A stretch of 64,000 nucleotides of DNA from Citrus sinensis (GCF_022201045.2 NC_068556.1:22363501-22427500); one strand, 5' to 3'. Numbered from the stretch's first letter, positions 38,701-51,758 are shown. Notes: generated from the sequence alone by a model not told the origin. Program-made: numbers and translations.

Positions 38701-41700
38701 CATCTTTTTCTCTGGAGAAATTCCGAAAAGAACATCTCCATTTTGTTTTTCTTCAGTCAGAAATTTGGCTGGCCGGGATATAGGAGAACTGTGAGGTGCT
38801 GAGAAAACCCAGGGAAAAACAGAGGCACCAGTTCTCTGATGGTCATCTTGACATTGTTGATCAACCATTGATGCTTCAATCATGGGCCGAAATGCTATGC
38901 TATTTTTCGGGGATGAAATGGCTACAGAATCGGGCATTTCTTCCTCAACTACAGGAACACAGATCTTCCTATCAACAGAAGGAATTGCTTCTATGTCAGA
39001 CTTATATTTATTATCCAGCTGCATGGCTTTTGTTGGTTCTGCAGGAGGTGTGACTTGACTAGAAGCTGAAATATCTTCAACCATCCTTCCTAACCTTTTC
39101 AAAAGGACTAGTTTTGAACACTTGGTAGGATAGTCCTTGTCACTGTTGAGAAATGGGCCTTCCTTCACCATGTATGGCTCCTCAAATTCCTTTATCGAAA
39201 AACCATGATACTCCAAGAGGCTTTCAATGTCCTCTTCCTAATTTCAATAATGAAATCACAAAATTTAAGAAAAGTAGGAAATTCCTGAACGAAACAGACA
39301 AAATTTTGACTTAATAAAGTCAAAAAAAGTACCTCCATCCCAAGCCATCGGCCAACATGGGCAACAGGGAGACCTTGGTTATTCTGCAGACCAGAGTATA
39401 AAGAAGCAAGTGCCTGGGTGCGTAACTGATCAAAATAGCAAGGAGAGACAACGTTACTAACATTATTCTGCAATTTTATACTTGCGCTCCTTCAAATTCC
39501 AGCATTAATATGGAAAAGGAAAATATCCAGTTATTTAGCAGCCTAAAATATAACTTCATAATCAAGTTAGAGATGATGTTATAACTTCTCCCTCAGCAAC
39601 TAAGATACCTTAGGTCACCACTCAATGATGTGTAGTCTCGTCTATTAAAGGCTGACAGTAACAGAATTGTCAGTTGCACCGGACATTCATGCAATAATCT
39701 AACGTCATACGCCTTCCCTCAAAAATACATATATTAACATAAGGAAACTCAACTTGAATCTCAATATTTGTTCAAATATATACTTCAATGTACAGCCAAA
39801 AAAAAAAAAAGGAAAAAGCTAAAGTTAAACAAAAATCTAAACGCAAATAATAATGGATCAGTAAGACAACAAAGAGAAGTATGTAGATAAGAAAGAAACC
39901 GATACTAAAGTAAAAGAAATCTAGATGCAAATAATATGGATCACTAAAGATAACAAACAAAGAGAAGTACGTTATTGGTTTGATCAGAAAAGCATTATTA
40001 AAACTTATAATTAAAGTATGAATCAGTAACCACTACACATATCATAGCACAAGTAAAAGGAAAAAATCATAACATGGTGTTGCCTTCAGTCGAACTTTAT
40101 CAATCTGAAACAAAAAGTCTGATGGTGTACTACATTACTCATTACTATATAAGCAACTGAAATAAATGGTACATAATTAAGGGCTATGCTCTTCAATATC
40201 TGAAAGGCTAGTAACTATCGTTTGATTCTCATTTTCAATCATAGAGTTCCTCATACCTTGGAAAAATGAGCATGCATTAAACATGCTTGAAGGTAACTCG
40301 CTTTCCTTGCAAGCCGAAAAAAGGCAATAAAGTTACCCGTTCTACAAGCTCTGGAGAAGCCAATCACTTCAATTATTAGACCGAATTTAACATATCAACC
40401 ATCCCGAAAAATAATAATAATAATAATTAAGAAGAAAAGTGGGGGAGTGAAGACCTTGCAACACTGCGGGCAAATAGAACCTCCGGTGTTTGTCTTATTT
40501 CTGGAGTCATCTTTGCAAGATCCAGTGAGAGCTCTGCAGGTTCAACCTAGTAGAAATTGCTTGTTGTCACTGAAAAATTTAAGTGAAACATTTACAGTTG
40601 AGATGCCAGTGCAGATACTTACTTTGTAACCAGGATGCTTGTCAAGTTTGAGTAGCGCATAATAACCTCGAAACTCTTTTTCTGTGGAAATAATCAATCC
40701 TCTCTTCCTGTGATCATCATACATCTGGAACAATTCAACTGATGTTTTGTTCATCTGCTCAATATTGAGGTGAGCATCAAATCCCTCAGAAAAGCCCTCT
40801 CCCTTAGTATACTCGCATAATTCGTGCATGGCAATAATGTGCAGCCTTATCTGACACCCACAGCAAACAGCAAGACTTAGTCTACAGCATTGTATCTACA
40901 CAGCCATACAAATCCTTTGGGGCAGCAAACTACAACTTCAATTAAAAGTGATGGCATAAAAGAATTTACAACATTGTATGCAAGATATTGCAGGATGTAA
41001 AAGTTTAATTAACTTTATTCAAGATGCATAAACTAATACACATTATGTAAACAAAAACTGAAAACGCGGTAACAAGGACGAACCATTTGCTCTAGCATAG
41101 TAATAGCTTCTTGATTAAAAATGTGCTGCATCCTCAGGTCCATTCGAATTGCTCTCATCCTGTCCCATAGGAAGTTGTACAAGCCTAGAAACCTTTCATC
41201 ATAAGGCTGATCTAGCAAATCAAGCAAATAACCAACAGTCTTCTGCAGGATTGGCATGGGTCGTATCAAATTTGCTTCCCTCTCTGCTGTCCTGTTATAC
41301 TGAGAACAAAAATCGGTCATGTTCGAGGTCATAAATGAATTATGGACGGAAGTAGCTTCTTGAGCAACGACTGTGGTTAAATTAAATTGATTTTATTTCC
41401 TGTTTAAATAAGAAAATACAAGAGTAACTATTACCTTTTTAACGGCAAGGTATTCGGTTGTTTGATTTCTATCACCATCCAATCGTTCATACCGGTCAAG
41501 ATCCCCTTTTCTTTCTCGTTCTGCCCTTTCCGACTCTGAAATATGAAGTGAGATCCTATTACATCTAACTCTCGGATAATTTCATATTTAGGATACTTTC
41601 ACAAAATATTACAACCACCTCCTTAATTGATAGTATTGAAAGCAAAAATAAGACGCTTTTCTAGTTCTCCGTATTGGTATTGTTTATCGCCAAGAAATTA

Positions 41701-44700
41701 CAGAAGAAACCCACTTCCATTCATATTCTAATCTGACTGGGAAAATATAAAACAAGAACGAACTCAAGACTCAGGTTGCAACTAAATACCAGTATATTTA
41801 TATGCTTAACCGCAGATCTAGGAAAAGAGACACATACCAGGACACATATCAGGACATGACCCAATAATAACACTGGATGCCTCCAAGCCTTCATTATCTG
41901 ATAAAGTATTTTCATTGGGATAATCCTTTGCTGATTCTATAGAATGCCCCCCAACAAACTTTTGTCTCTCTACAACAGACTGCCCCCGTCCACTGTTAGA
42001 AACTTTTTTATCTGTAATCTCAGGACTGATTTGCACATTTTCAATCAGCTCAACCTTAAAGCGGGCCAACCGTTTTGCCTTGGCTTGCATTTCTCTATAA
42101 ATTACAAGGAAAAAGTAAGGGAAAAGCAAAAAACTGTAATCCATAACAAATACTAGTATGGAACCAAGACATCCAACATTTTACCGTTCTGCATCATATT
42201 GAGTAAAATTGGAGTTTTCCTGCAAATCTTGACCAACTGAAGGCAAAGGAGGAGACCTTGTTCTTTTTGGAACAGGGTATACATTGGAACTGGTTGCACC
42301 AACAGCACTTTTCGAAGATGGCACAGACCTCTGCAATACTTGAGAATTAGGGGCACCGAAAACCGCATTGGACCTATTGCTCTGCCTAGAGAAGAAACAG
42401 AAGGCCACGCAAGAGAAGCACACAATGAGCTCACAGACACATAAAGAAAGATGATGGTGAGAAAAAGAATAAGAAACTGAAAAATCTTCTATAATATATG
42501 TAACTAACCTTTTGGAGTGAGGATTCTCCGGGGAAACACCATTGGCTGACGTGATAGGCGGGGCACTGGTTTGTTTTGGGCCTTCAACAGTAGCTACTTG
42601 CCCCATAAAACTTCTTTCATCATCATAAGAATTTGCATGAGGTGAGGCTCTGGACTGATCTTGCTGAGCCAGTGAGTTAGTGTAATTGCCAAGAAACTTG
42701 GCATGATCGTCCCATGTGGAAGACGATAAAGCAGGCCTGTTAACAGAAAATACAATTACCAAAGATAACACAGTGGAATAGACAGTAGGAAAATCTGAAA
42801 AAGCTGCTAACACATATGTACTTAACCTTTTGGAGTCATTTGAAGCAAACTGAGGATTATCCCAGGAAAGACCATTGGCTGATGTGACAGGTGGGGACCT
42901 AGTCCGTTTTGGGACTTGGACATTAGCCACTTGCCCCATGGATCTTCTTTCGTCATCAAATGAATTTGCAAGTGGTAAGGCTCTGGACTGATCTTGCAGA
43001 GCCAGTGAGTTGCGGTAATTTCCAAGCAACTTGCCATGATCATCCCGTGTGGAAGAAGAAAATCCAAGCCTGTTAACAGAACATACAATTACCATGGATA
43101 CCACCATGGAAGAGACAGTGGGAAATGAAACGCACAGACAAAGACTAACATGGTAGTATAGTTGCAAGCAGACCAAACTGTTGGGTAATAACTCGACCAA
43201 TATTAAAGAAAAAGCAGTTTGGGGCCAATGCAATTTAAAAATTGTGGAAAAGTCACTTGTTTTCTATCCTATTTTTAAGGAAAAAAAGATAGGGATAGAA
43301 TTTCAGTTTTTTAGATAGAGTTTGTTTCCTAGTTTCTTGGTCTGCAGTTAGTTGTTTACTTTCCTACTCTAGCACATTATGTAGTTTAGAATCTATATAT
43401 ATGTATTGTGTAACCCTATTGTAAAGATAAGAAAAGGAGATACATATTTCTTCAATAATTTTCTCAAAAATATATCAAGCTTAAGCATTCCCCTAGCAGC
43501 CTAGCTTGTACTATTCATGTAGGAAAAAAAAGGAAAACTAAAAAGATTAAAATGAGAGACAACATACCTTGGATTGGTAGTTTGACTAGAGTTTCTTGAA
43601 AATTCCTCGTCTCTAGAGAGCAAAGGAGGTGACCTAGTTCTTTTTGGTTCTTGAAGTCCGGCAGTCTTAGCTGTACTGCTGGTTCCATAATTACTTGAAG
43701 CAACAAATGGCATGACAGCAGAAGGCCTACAATGAGGCGGGGTATCATAATCTTTGAAGAGAGATCTTTGCCCATTATCCAGTCTTTGAGGTGGTTCAAC
43801 AGGCCTGAGTGAAAATGAGTCATCAGTAGGGGACTATGTGATGTAAAACCTCGCTGATGATAAACACAATGATATTCTCTGCTATGTAGCTTATGGTTGC
43901 ATGTGCAAATCTCACTATTTGATACTATCACAACATTATCACTCCATGAGAAAAAAGGAGAAAAAAGAAGCAAGGTTCAAAGCCTCCATCAGCCAGAATG
44001 AAAATCTCTGGTCCAGGCCAATGACGGCAATCAAGCAATAATGAGATGTCATCCTAGGCTACCTGTTGAACAAAATAATAGGCAGCACTGAGATTTGCTA
44101 CACCCAGTTCATTATGTTGTGCAGTAATTGATAGTAAGAGCGGTTTGGTGCCACAAGCACATGGCAATACTTCTCTCCATTTATTGAGAAGGTGGTGCAA
44201 AATACTACAACAGGAGGAATATCACCATTATTTCTTAATCTCACGGTCTACTAAGATGATACAAAAAGAAGCTATCGAGGGATCAGAGTTAACTCTACAT
44301 AACATTTTGATTTTCACTGAGTATGAGATAGATCTTGAAATTTTGGCATATCTAATCTTACTATCTGACAGCTCTCCATTTTTTGCATAACTAATCCTAC
44401 AAAGAGATTGTTGTTTATGCCATCTAGCCCAGAATTCTCTAGAAACTTTTGGCAGTTCACGCCTGACAGAAGCAAAAGAGCATACATGCACCGGCACAAA
44501 GCAAATCTATGCATGAACGCATGAAGGGATTAACTACCAATAGCAAGAATGTATATATGCCTGCACACACATGCCATATTGCAATGCTAGGTAACACTAT
44601 ATTGACACATGCATTTATTTAAAACATAAACCATAAAGCCTCCGAACATGATTAATTCTTCTAACCAAACAATTTTTTGTTAGACAGTTACCTGTGGACT

Positions 44701-45690
44701 CCTGCAGATGAGTAATTGTCAAAGGGGTAAGGAGGTGATGCCACTCTCTGCAGAGCCTCAGGTCTGTTATATTAACAGAATGATAATCATAAATTTTTCC
44801 CTCACCCACAAGGAATAAAAAGAACAACTTGCAATGCATAATCATGCCATTTATGTTAACATGAACAAGTGTCCAAATGTTAAAACGACAAGGACACCCA
44901 GTTGTCAATTTGTGAAGGTAGCCACAATTGCACCAGAATTCTTTGCTAGACCCAGCAGTGTATGTATAATTGCAATTCCTCAAATACAGAGCTCCCTAGG
45001 CAACCAACAGATGAGTGTTGCCCAATTTTGGAAACAAAGAATTCCCATGTACCCAATTGTTAAGAGATAACCACAATCAGAATAATAACACTGTTTGTGC
45101 ATCTGTCTTCTGCTTGGGAGAGATCAGTTCTCAAATACCACAATACAAGATAAATTAGAAGCATACTAAACTTCTCATTATAGAAGAAAAAGGTTAAGAA
45201 AAGCCCTAAAGTTTGATGGGTGGGTTTCTTACCTTGCATTGGAAGCTTGAAAAGGTCTCGCTGCAGGGACAGAGCTTCCAAAACCACCCAGAGGAGGTGA
45301 ACGAGTGATATCTACAACTTCAGGCAACCTAATGATCATCAGACCAAAATCACACAAATCAGCTACGAATAGAATTCATAAATACAAAAATCAATGACTT
45401 TGCAAAAACTCTTAAATGAAAAGACCAAACTTCCAAATCAACAAATTAAAAAAACCAATCTTTAACTTACAGAATGAACCAGATGTTTACAAATTTAGAA
45501 ATAGAAAGACAGAGCGAAAACAGAAGAAGAAGAAGAGGGGTTACCTGGGAGATGGAGCAGACGCAAGAATGGGGAAAGGAGGAGAAGCAGAACGACTAGT
45601 GAACTGACCAAAAGAAGGTACGTGCTTTGGTGGAGCTGATGGCCCTGATGCCTTCCCAAATCCTGCACCTGAATTATTATTAGACGCCAT
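35798..45690 (-). CDS. SAC3B: SAC3 family protein B-like (TREX-2 mRNA export scaffold), 17 exons
   Basis: Predicted scaffold of the TREX-2 complex that links transcription to mRNA export at nuclear pores. Exons in coding order: 45690-45545, 45328-45233, 44763-44692, 43804-43568, 43069-42827, 42736-42509, 42385-42185, 42094-41838, 41535-41435, 41299-41084, 40850-40623, 40546-40455, 40341-40257, 39425-39333, 39237-38450, 38360-38246, 37624-35798. These sum to 5025 bases (1674 residues), near the size of Arabidopsis SAC3B. The start is MASNNNSGAGFGKASGPSAP. FG dipeptides and SPP repeats fill the first 400 residues. The SAC3/GANP core begins at CPDMCPE (about 488) and includes RTAEREANLIRPMPILQKTV, GNFIAFFRLARKASYLQ and PVAHVGRWLGMEEEDI. 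A basic coiled segment (RRRSLKQKELRKQRQ) and a long C-terminal region end in LFEQCHLVQ. Intron 4 holds a solo LTR. Confidence 0.93.
43243..43466. mobile_element. Solo LTR in intron 4 of the SAC3B gene
   Basis: The 224-base sequence begins TGTGGAAAAG and ends TTTTCTCA, fitting the TG...CA termini of LTRs. It is flanked by an exact 5-base direct repeat AAAAT at 43238-43242 and 43467-43471. Inside are a TATATATAT stretch and a tgtaaccctattgtaaag motif resembling the promoter and 3' processing region of small Copia-type LTRs. No internal retroelement sequence or second LTR is present, so it is a solo LTR left by recombination. Confidence 0.85.
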
Positions 45691-46697
45691 TATTTCTTTC
45701 TTCTTCGTCTACAGCATCAGTTATGACATTACATCAGTGTATCTCAGTGATGGTAATACTGCGTCGTCTATTGAATCGGGAAAGAGCGAGAGAGAGAGAG
45801 AGGGAACCGACTGCGGATCGGAAGTATCAGCTCCAGACACCGTTTTCAAATTATAAACGGCGTCTGTTTAATAATTATTTATAAGTTACCTGTTTTTGGT
45901 TCAAGTATAAATAATGTAATTGAGTCTAAGCTTAACAAGGCTAAATTTTGAAAATAATTGGGCTCACCAGCTGGGCCTTAACCTTTTGTCCAGGAATAGA
46001 TCTTTTAAACATCCCTCTAAATGTCTTGTAACACCCCTTTTCAATTTATATCCTATAATAATACCCATGTTAATTTGGTAAAATATAAATTCATATATTA
46101 AATTTAACCATCTTCCTATAAAATTTTACTCAAAAATAATTATTTATTTTAAAATATTAAATTCATCTTAAATTTTTTCTTCTTATCATATAATTTCTAT
46201 TTTCATAATTTTAAACTCTAATCACTTTCTCCCAAAAAAAAATATTTCTCAATTAAAATTTAAAATATAAATTATGAAATAGGTGGGTGTAGAATATCTT
46301 GTCAAAAGAATAACTTATATAAGTGTTTAATTGAATTTTCATTTAAAACAAAAATTATTTAATATGTGTTAGGTTATTTAAGTAATTTCAATTAAAAAGA
46401 GAGATTATAAAAAATACTTAAGAGGTGCCAAAAGGCCTACTCTTTGTCCGGCCTTTAAGTGGAAAGATTTTTATTATATTTTATTGGTTTAATTTGCTGA
46501 ACTGTGTCACTGCCTATCAATTCTTCTAGTGTGCAAATGATATTCGAAAAAAAAAGGTGAAAAAATGCCATTACAAAATAACCATTTTAATTCGCTCACT
46601 TAGTAGTTATTTGAGAAAAAGATAAATTATCACTGAATTATCACTATTTCTATTATCAATTTTTTTTGGGATATGATTGGCATAAAAGACAGTCTTC
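45691..46697. other. SAC3B promoter and AT-rich spacer
   Basis: Immediately upstream of the SAC3B start is a GA/CT-rich tract (45785-45805) and a possible TATA box (TTATAA, 45851-45856). Beyond 45900 the DNA is AT-rich without a gene. A short repeated T/A-rich character continues to 46.7 kb. Confidence 0.45.
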
Positions 46698-47594
46698 GGG
46701 TCAATTTGGGATTGCGGTTGTTGATTAAAAATAACAATTTTAAAATAAGCAGTTGATTAAAAAAGTAATTTGGTGTTTAGTGAACTGTGTTGCTGCGATT
46801 GATGTGAGTTTGAAAAGTAATGTACATGTATTTGGTAAATTTTATTATAAATGTGTTATTTTATCATATAATGATCAAAATCGACATAAGTTGAAATTAC
46901 CTTCTTTTTTTTAAGTATGTTTAATAATATTTAGACATATTTTTTCTTTTTAAACCACGTAAAAAAAACTTAATAATTTATTATATAAAATAAGATAAAA
47001 ATTCATACTAATAATTTAGATAAAAATAGAAAAGTAATATGCACTACTTTCACATTAAACTTGTTGCAATAAATACCATAACTATAGAAAAAATATAAAT
47101 AAATTGAATGTTAAAATCCATGGTTATGAAATTGATTTTAAAAGTTGTGGTTAATTTTCATGTGAAATTGTTCATAGTTCAAAAAAATTTGTATAATTAT
47201 ATGCAAGTCTTTTTTAATCTTATAATAGAAAATACAAGTATAATATAAAAAAAATGAACTTACTAGATTAAAACTTTGATATTGGAGAGAATATGTAGTA
47301 GTTGTGGTGGTAATATGATATCTGATGGCTTACATATTAGAGTGTACAGAAAAAATAACATAATTTTTTTTGTTAAAATATTAATTAAGATTATAATAGG
47401 AACATCAAAAAGATATGTTAGCTTATTTAAACTGCTTATAAAAAACAATCCCCTTATCTGCTTTTAAAAGTTATTGTCAAAATGAAAAAAATTATGAAAT
47501 AAGAAGTTTTTACAAAATTTATCAAGTACTATATTTATCACAGATTATTAAATAAGTAGTTTATTGAATTTCAATCTCACTCCCAAACGAAACC
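46698..47594. mobile_element. Candidate MITE with weak terminal inverted repeats
   Basis: The left end gggtcaatttgggattgcgg and the reverse complement of the right end ggtttcgtttgggagtgaga align over about 20 bases. A 3-base TTC flanks both sides (46695-46697 and 47595-47597). The interior is AT-rich and non-coding. The TTTGGGA-type ends resemble common plant MITEs, but the repeats are degenerate, so the call is tentative. Confidence 0.35.
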
Positions 47595-47597
47595 TTC

Positions 47598-49280
47598 CTA
47601 CGGAGTCTCTTGATAAGCTTATCCGACGTTCTTTTTTCCGTCTTATTGCTCTTGTTGCGCTTATTCGCTCATTCTTCGTGCCCCACTAATCACTAGGTCG
47701 AGCCTAAGCACATATCTAAGCTGACGATCTCGATTAGTCTTTATTATTTAGTTCCATGGGCAGCGTACGATAGGCTCCCGGATGTTGTTGCATGCGCATT
47801 CAAGTGGAGGTAAGCAATTCTTTTATTGTTGCATTCTTGTTAGTGTCAATGGTATTTTATTTTATTTTTTCATTTAAAGTAAATTCGCTATACTAATATT
47901 CAAAAAATGCAAATTTGAAAGCATTATAGAATGATCTTATTAGCAATAGCTCGAACTAATAAGTAAGTTGTAAAAACAAATAATAATAATTTTTTAATTT
48001 ATTTTATTTTTTAAAGCTAGGGGATGGCTGTAAAATAAAAATAATAATAATAATATGTGGTTTTGTCCATATTAATAACATACATTATAGTGACGGACTC
48101 CAAAAGGGGGCACTATTTTGATTAAACACAATCACATTATTTCATAGAGACGAGACTTATAACCATAGTAGCAAACGCAAGAAGCTCTTCATCAAATTCT
48201 GGCTTAGCCATATCTTCCTGGTGCAAAAGCACCCATCCTTCAACACCATTTCCCAATCTTGAATTCGAAAAAAATCAGCTTATTTCTTGCATGTGTGTAG
48301 AAAAAATTCAAAAAAGAGGGTGTGCATATGCTTGTTTCTTCCCGGCATTTTTTATTTTGCAAATATTAAAAGATAATTTGAAAGTGGAAGAAATACTAGT
48401 TTGATACATAACATTTTACTATAAAGTAGGCTTGTCGTTTGGATTTGTGATTTTTGAATCTCACTTCCAACGTTCATTGCCTTAAGTTTTCAGTGATTCA
48501 TATTCCCAGGGTTCACTTTGAATTTTATAGAATGCATCGTCAATTCTTTGTTTTTTTTTTTTTAATTTTGATTCAATTTTTGAGGATCTGAATGAAACGA
48601 ACCAACCTGAAAATATCCACCATGTTAAATATGAAAAGACAGAAAAACAGTATCTTTTTATTTCCTTTTAAAAGTGGAAAAATGCTTATGATATAGTGTT
48701 TGTTTTTCATTTTACTAAAAAACAAATTTGTTATTTGAATTTGGATCCCTTTTTTTTTTACATCTCATATTTACTTTTTTTCATTTATAACATTTATTCA
48801 TGTATTTTTTTTTTTTGCGTCTCATAATGATACAAATTCTTATACATACTTATTTCGTACAAACTTATATGACATAAATTCATTGCTTCGATGAAAATAG
48901 AAGACAATCAAAATAAATCATGTGAGTTAAGAAGTATTAAACATAAATAATTAAATTATGTCACATAAATTTGTATAAGAGTTGTAAATCTATCTATAAC
49001 CCTATTATTTTAAATGTAAGTTAAACAACAATAACAATAATAATAATAATAATAGGGGTGTGATGAAGAAAAATTGTGGGGCTGGATAGTACCATTCTAA
49101 GGCCCAGTGTCAGTTCATTTTGGGCCAAAAAAGTTGAGCTTGAAGCAATAGAGGTGACAGGAAGCACCCCCATTGACCGAGTTCCCGTCCACCTTCATCT
49201 CCAACGAATCTTTTTAAATCAATTCCAGAATCTATCAACAACAAACACACGCTGGTAAAAAAAGATTGAAACCAAACCCC
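47598..49280. other. Intergenic DNA upstream of MSRB
   Basis: The segment 47600-47820 is more GC-balanced than its surroundings and could be a gene relic, but I recognise no product. The rest is AT-rich with A, T and TAA/TAT triplet runs (about 48030-48055 and 49033-49053). The last 200 bases should contain the MSRB promoter. Confidence 0.4.
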
Positions 49281-50197
49281 ATGACTGCAGCAGCAGATTC
49301 CGTTCAGAAAACCGAGGAAGAATGGCGGGCCATTCTCTCCCCCGAGCAGTTTAGGATTCTACGCCAGAAAGGAACCGAGTAACCAATCCCTCCCTCATTT
49401 TGTTCCTTTCTTGATTTTTTCCCCCCCTTTAAAAATGGATGCAATCCTTATACGCATTGGATTCATCATCAATTCAATTTCAAGTTAATTACTGATTATA
49501 TGGGGTTTTAGAGTATATAGAATAGTTAATACGTTGCCAGTTTTACAGTTTTGTACATAATACATTATATCCAAAACTGTTTGGAACATGTAACTTATAA
49601 TATTAATGGATAAACTATTTCTTATTTAATAAAACTTTAGAACTCATAAATCTAGATGATACAACTTCACTTATGTATACACATACGGAAAGCAAGTTTT
49701 GAATTTTGTTTTCAGTGTCAATCATGCCCATTTATGCTAAATAATGCACAGGCCGCGAGGAACTGGGGAGTACAACAAGTTGTATGCGGATGGGTTTTAC
49801 AACTGTGCTGGCTGTGGAACTGCGCTTTACAAGTCTGTTACCAAATTCGATTCTGGATGTGGGTGGCCAGCTTTCTATGAAGGTCTTCCTGGAGCCATAA
49901 ATCGCTCCGTAAGTGTTTTCTGATACAAAGTAGTGGTAAACATATAGTGATTTCCGTTCTTGCTGCAAGATGTTTTTGGCAGTGAACGTGATCTTTGACC
50001 ATGAGTTTTGAAATTTGATGATTTTGTTTCAGCCTGATCCTGATGGAAGGAGAACCGAGATAACTTGTGCTGCTTGCGGGGGTCACTTGGGTCACGTCTT
50101 CAAAGGGGAGGGATTCAAAACGCCTACAGATGAACGCCACTGTGTCAATAGTGTTTCAATTAAGTTTATTCCAGGTGATGCTCCTGCTTCATCATGA
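49281..50197 (+). CDS. MSRB5: Peptide methionine-R-sulfoxide reductase B, cytosolic type
   Basis: Reduces the R form of methionine sulfoxide in proteins, with thioredoxin as the usual electron source. Exons 49281-49378, 49752-49908 and 50033-50197 give 139 residues, the same length as the cytosolic Arabidopsis MSRB5-9 group. No transit peptide is present. Zinc is held by Cys51/Cys54 (CAGC) and Cys97/Cys100 (CAAC). The catalytic cysteine is Cys122 in [11 protein letters not shown]. Cys69 in SGCGWPAFY is the likely resolving cysteine, so this is a 2-Cys enzyme. The start ATG is the only one giving the usual [17 protein letters not shown] beginning. The exact paralogue number (MSRB5 or a relative) cannot be settled. 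A decayed second copy of its 3' flank lies just downstream. Confidence 0.93.
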
Positions 50198-50219
50198 AGA
50201 ATGTAAGACTGTCATGGGG

Positions 50220-50560
50220 TTGTTGAATAAGATTTGACTGTTTGTCACTTCTGCCAATTGTTTTTGGCTTTAATGTCCTAGACATGGTGTTGTTTGTATA
50301 ATTATTACGCGGCCAATATTAGCCTATGCCATAGTATAAACCACTTTGTTTGGTTTGCACTTTTGCTTCAATTTTGTGATGCTGTTACCCTTGTGGGATA
50401 CAGAATTTAGGTAACAAGATTGGTAGCCAAAACCTTTACCTTTACCGTTACTCTAAGCCTGGACCCATTTTATGGGAAAGGAACGCTACCCAATGGATAA
50501 CAGAAAAGATACTGAAAACTTGCCCCTGCAAAATCCTTAAAACTTCTGTGATGAGTTATC
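50220..50560. repeat. Copy 1 of a diverged tandem repeat (MSRB 3' flank)
   Basis: This segment contains the MSRB 3' UTR and downstream DNA. Blocks such as acatggtgttgttt (about 50282), agaatttaggtaa (about 50402) and cccctgcaaaatcctt (about 50523) recur in the same order in copy 2 at 50820-51170. The two copies differ by many substitutions and small gaps. Confidence 0.75.
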
Positions 50561-50819
50561 TTCTTTATGGCACCATTCATCCAAATAAAGTCATCATCAT
50601 CTAGATATATGAACTTATCTTGCTTTCCCTGTTTCTTTGTTCTTCTATTATGGAGTCGACTATCAAAGTCAATCTTCTTCCATCAATAAGAATTCTGGAC
50701 TCTCCTCTCATAGAAACCCCTCATGTGGTGATCTAATCTTCTTCACTGAGAAGCTCATTAAGCTTGTCACAATGTCAATGCAAGCATTAGGTGGACCGTG
50801 GACTCAAGGGATGGGATTG

Positions 50820-51170
50820 TTGAACAACTTTGACTAATTGTGGTTTCAACGCCATTAAACCTTCAGCATTAATATCTTAAACATGGTGTTGTTTAGTACT
50901 TTAAGCTGGCCTGCTTGTGGGGCTATGCCATATTAGTGTGAAATACTTGATTGTTTTAACTCTACAACTTTACAAGTGATTTGTACTTGCTATTGTAAAA
51001 GCCACTGTCCTTGCTCTGTGGGAAACCGGAATTTAGGTAAACTCGATTAGTAGCCAAATATTTACAATCACAGATCCCAAAGCCTATTGTAGGAGAAAGG
51101 AGAAGTTGTCTAATGAGTAACGGAAAGGATCCCAAGAACTTTCCCCTGCAAAATCCTTCAACTTCCAAGC
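50820..51170. repeat. Copy 2 of the diverged tandem repeat
   Basis: Blocks acatggtgttgttt (about 50882), ggaatttaggtaa (about 51028) and cccctgcaaaatcctt (about 51143) match copy 1 at a constant offset of roughly 600-620 bases. No MSRB exon is visible between the copies. This suggests that a former tandem duplicate of the gene or its 3' region has decayed. Confidence 0.75.
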
Positions 51171-51758
51171 ATGGTCATGGCTTTCCTCAAAGACTTTCTA
51201 TTAAACGGCAGTGTATCAGCAAGAAATGGTTGCACTCAGATGCATATCCTTTACAGAACTGTACATTGCTCGTTCACCTAATAACATCTTCATAAAAACC
51301 AAATCCAAAGTCATTCTGTTGACAATAACTTGTTTGAATTCAAAAACACTATATTATGGGGTCTATAACTTGCAGCTAGACCAGTTATTCAAAATTGCAG
51401 CTAGACCAGTTGTTAAAAAGACAAGAGAAAGAACCTGATAAAATTATTGACGAAGCATCCTACCCAAGAAAAATAAAAAAGCATAAACCAAGCAAAACAC
51501 AAACAGGATTTAACCAAGAAAATGGTTTACACCAAACATGTTCAACTACATGGGAGTTTTATTTCTTAAAAAATCCCTTTACCCACCTTAAATTTGACCT
51601 TGCAATGCAAGAAACATTTGATTAATCGCAACATAATGCATAATATATAGAAGCCTATTGTTATCCAAAATTGTTTCCTACATGAGCATTATTAGGAATC
51701 ACATTTCCATGTGTACAGTAAGATAATCTTCAACACATACTACGGATTTGCTTCGTTC
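51171..51758. other. Spacer between MSRB flank and the CX9C gene
   Basis: No gene was found. The last part probably includes the 3' UTR of the minus-strand CX9C gene. A small direct repeat (cagctagaccagtt) occurs twice near 51373 and 51398. Confidence 0.45.
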
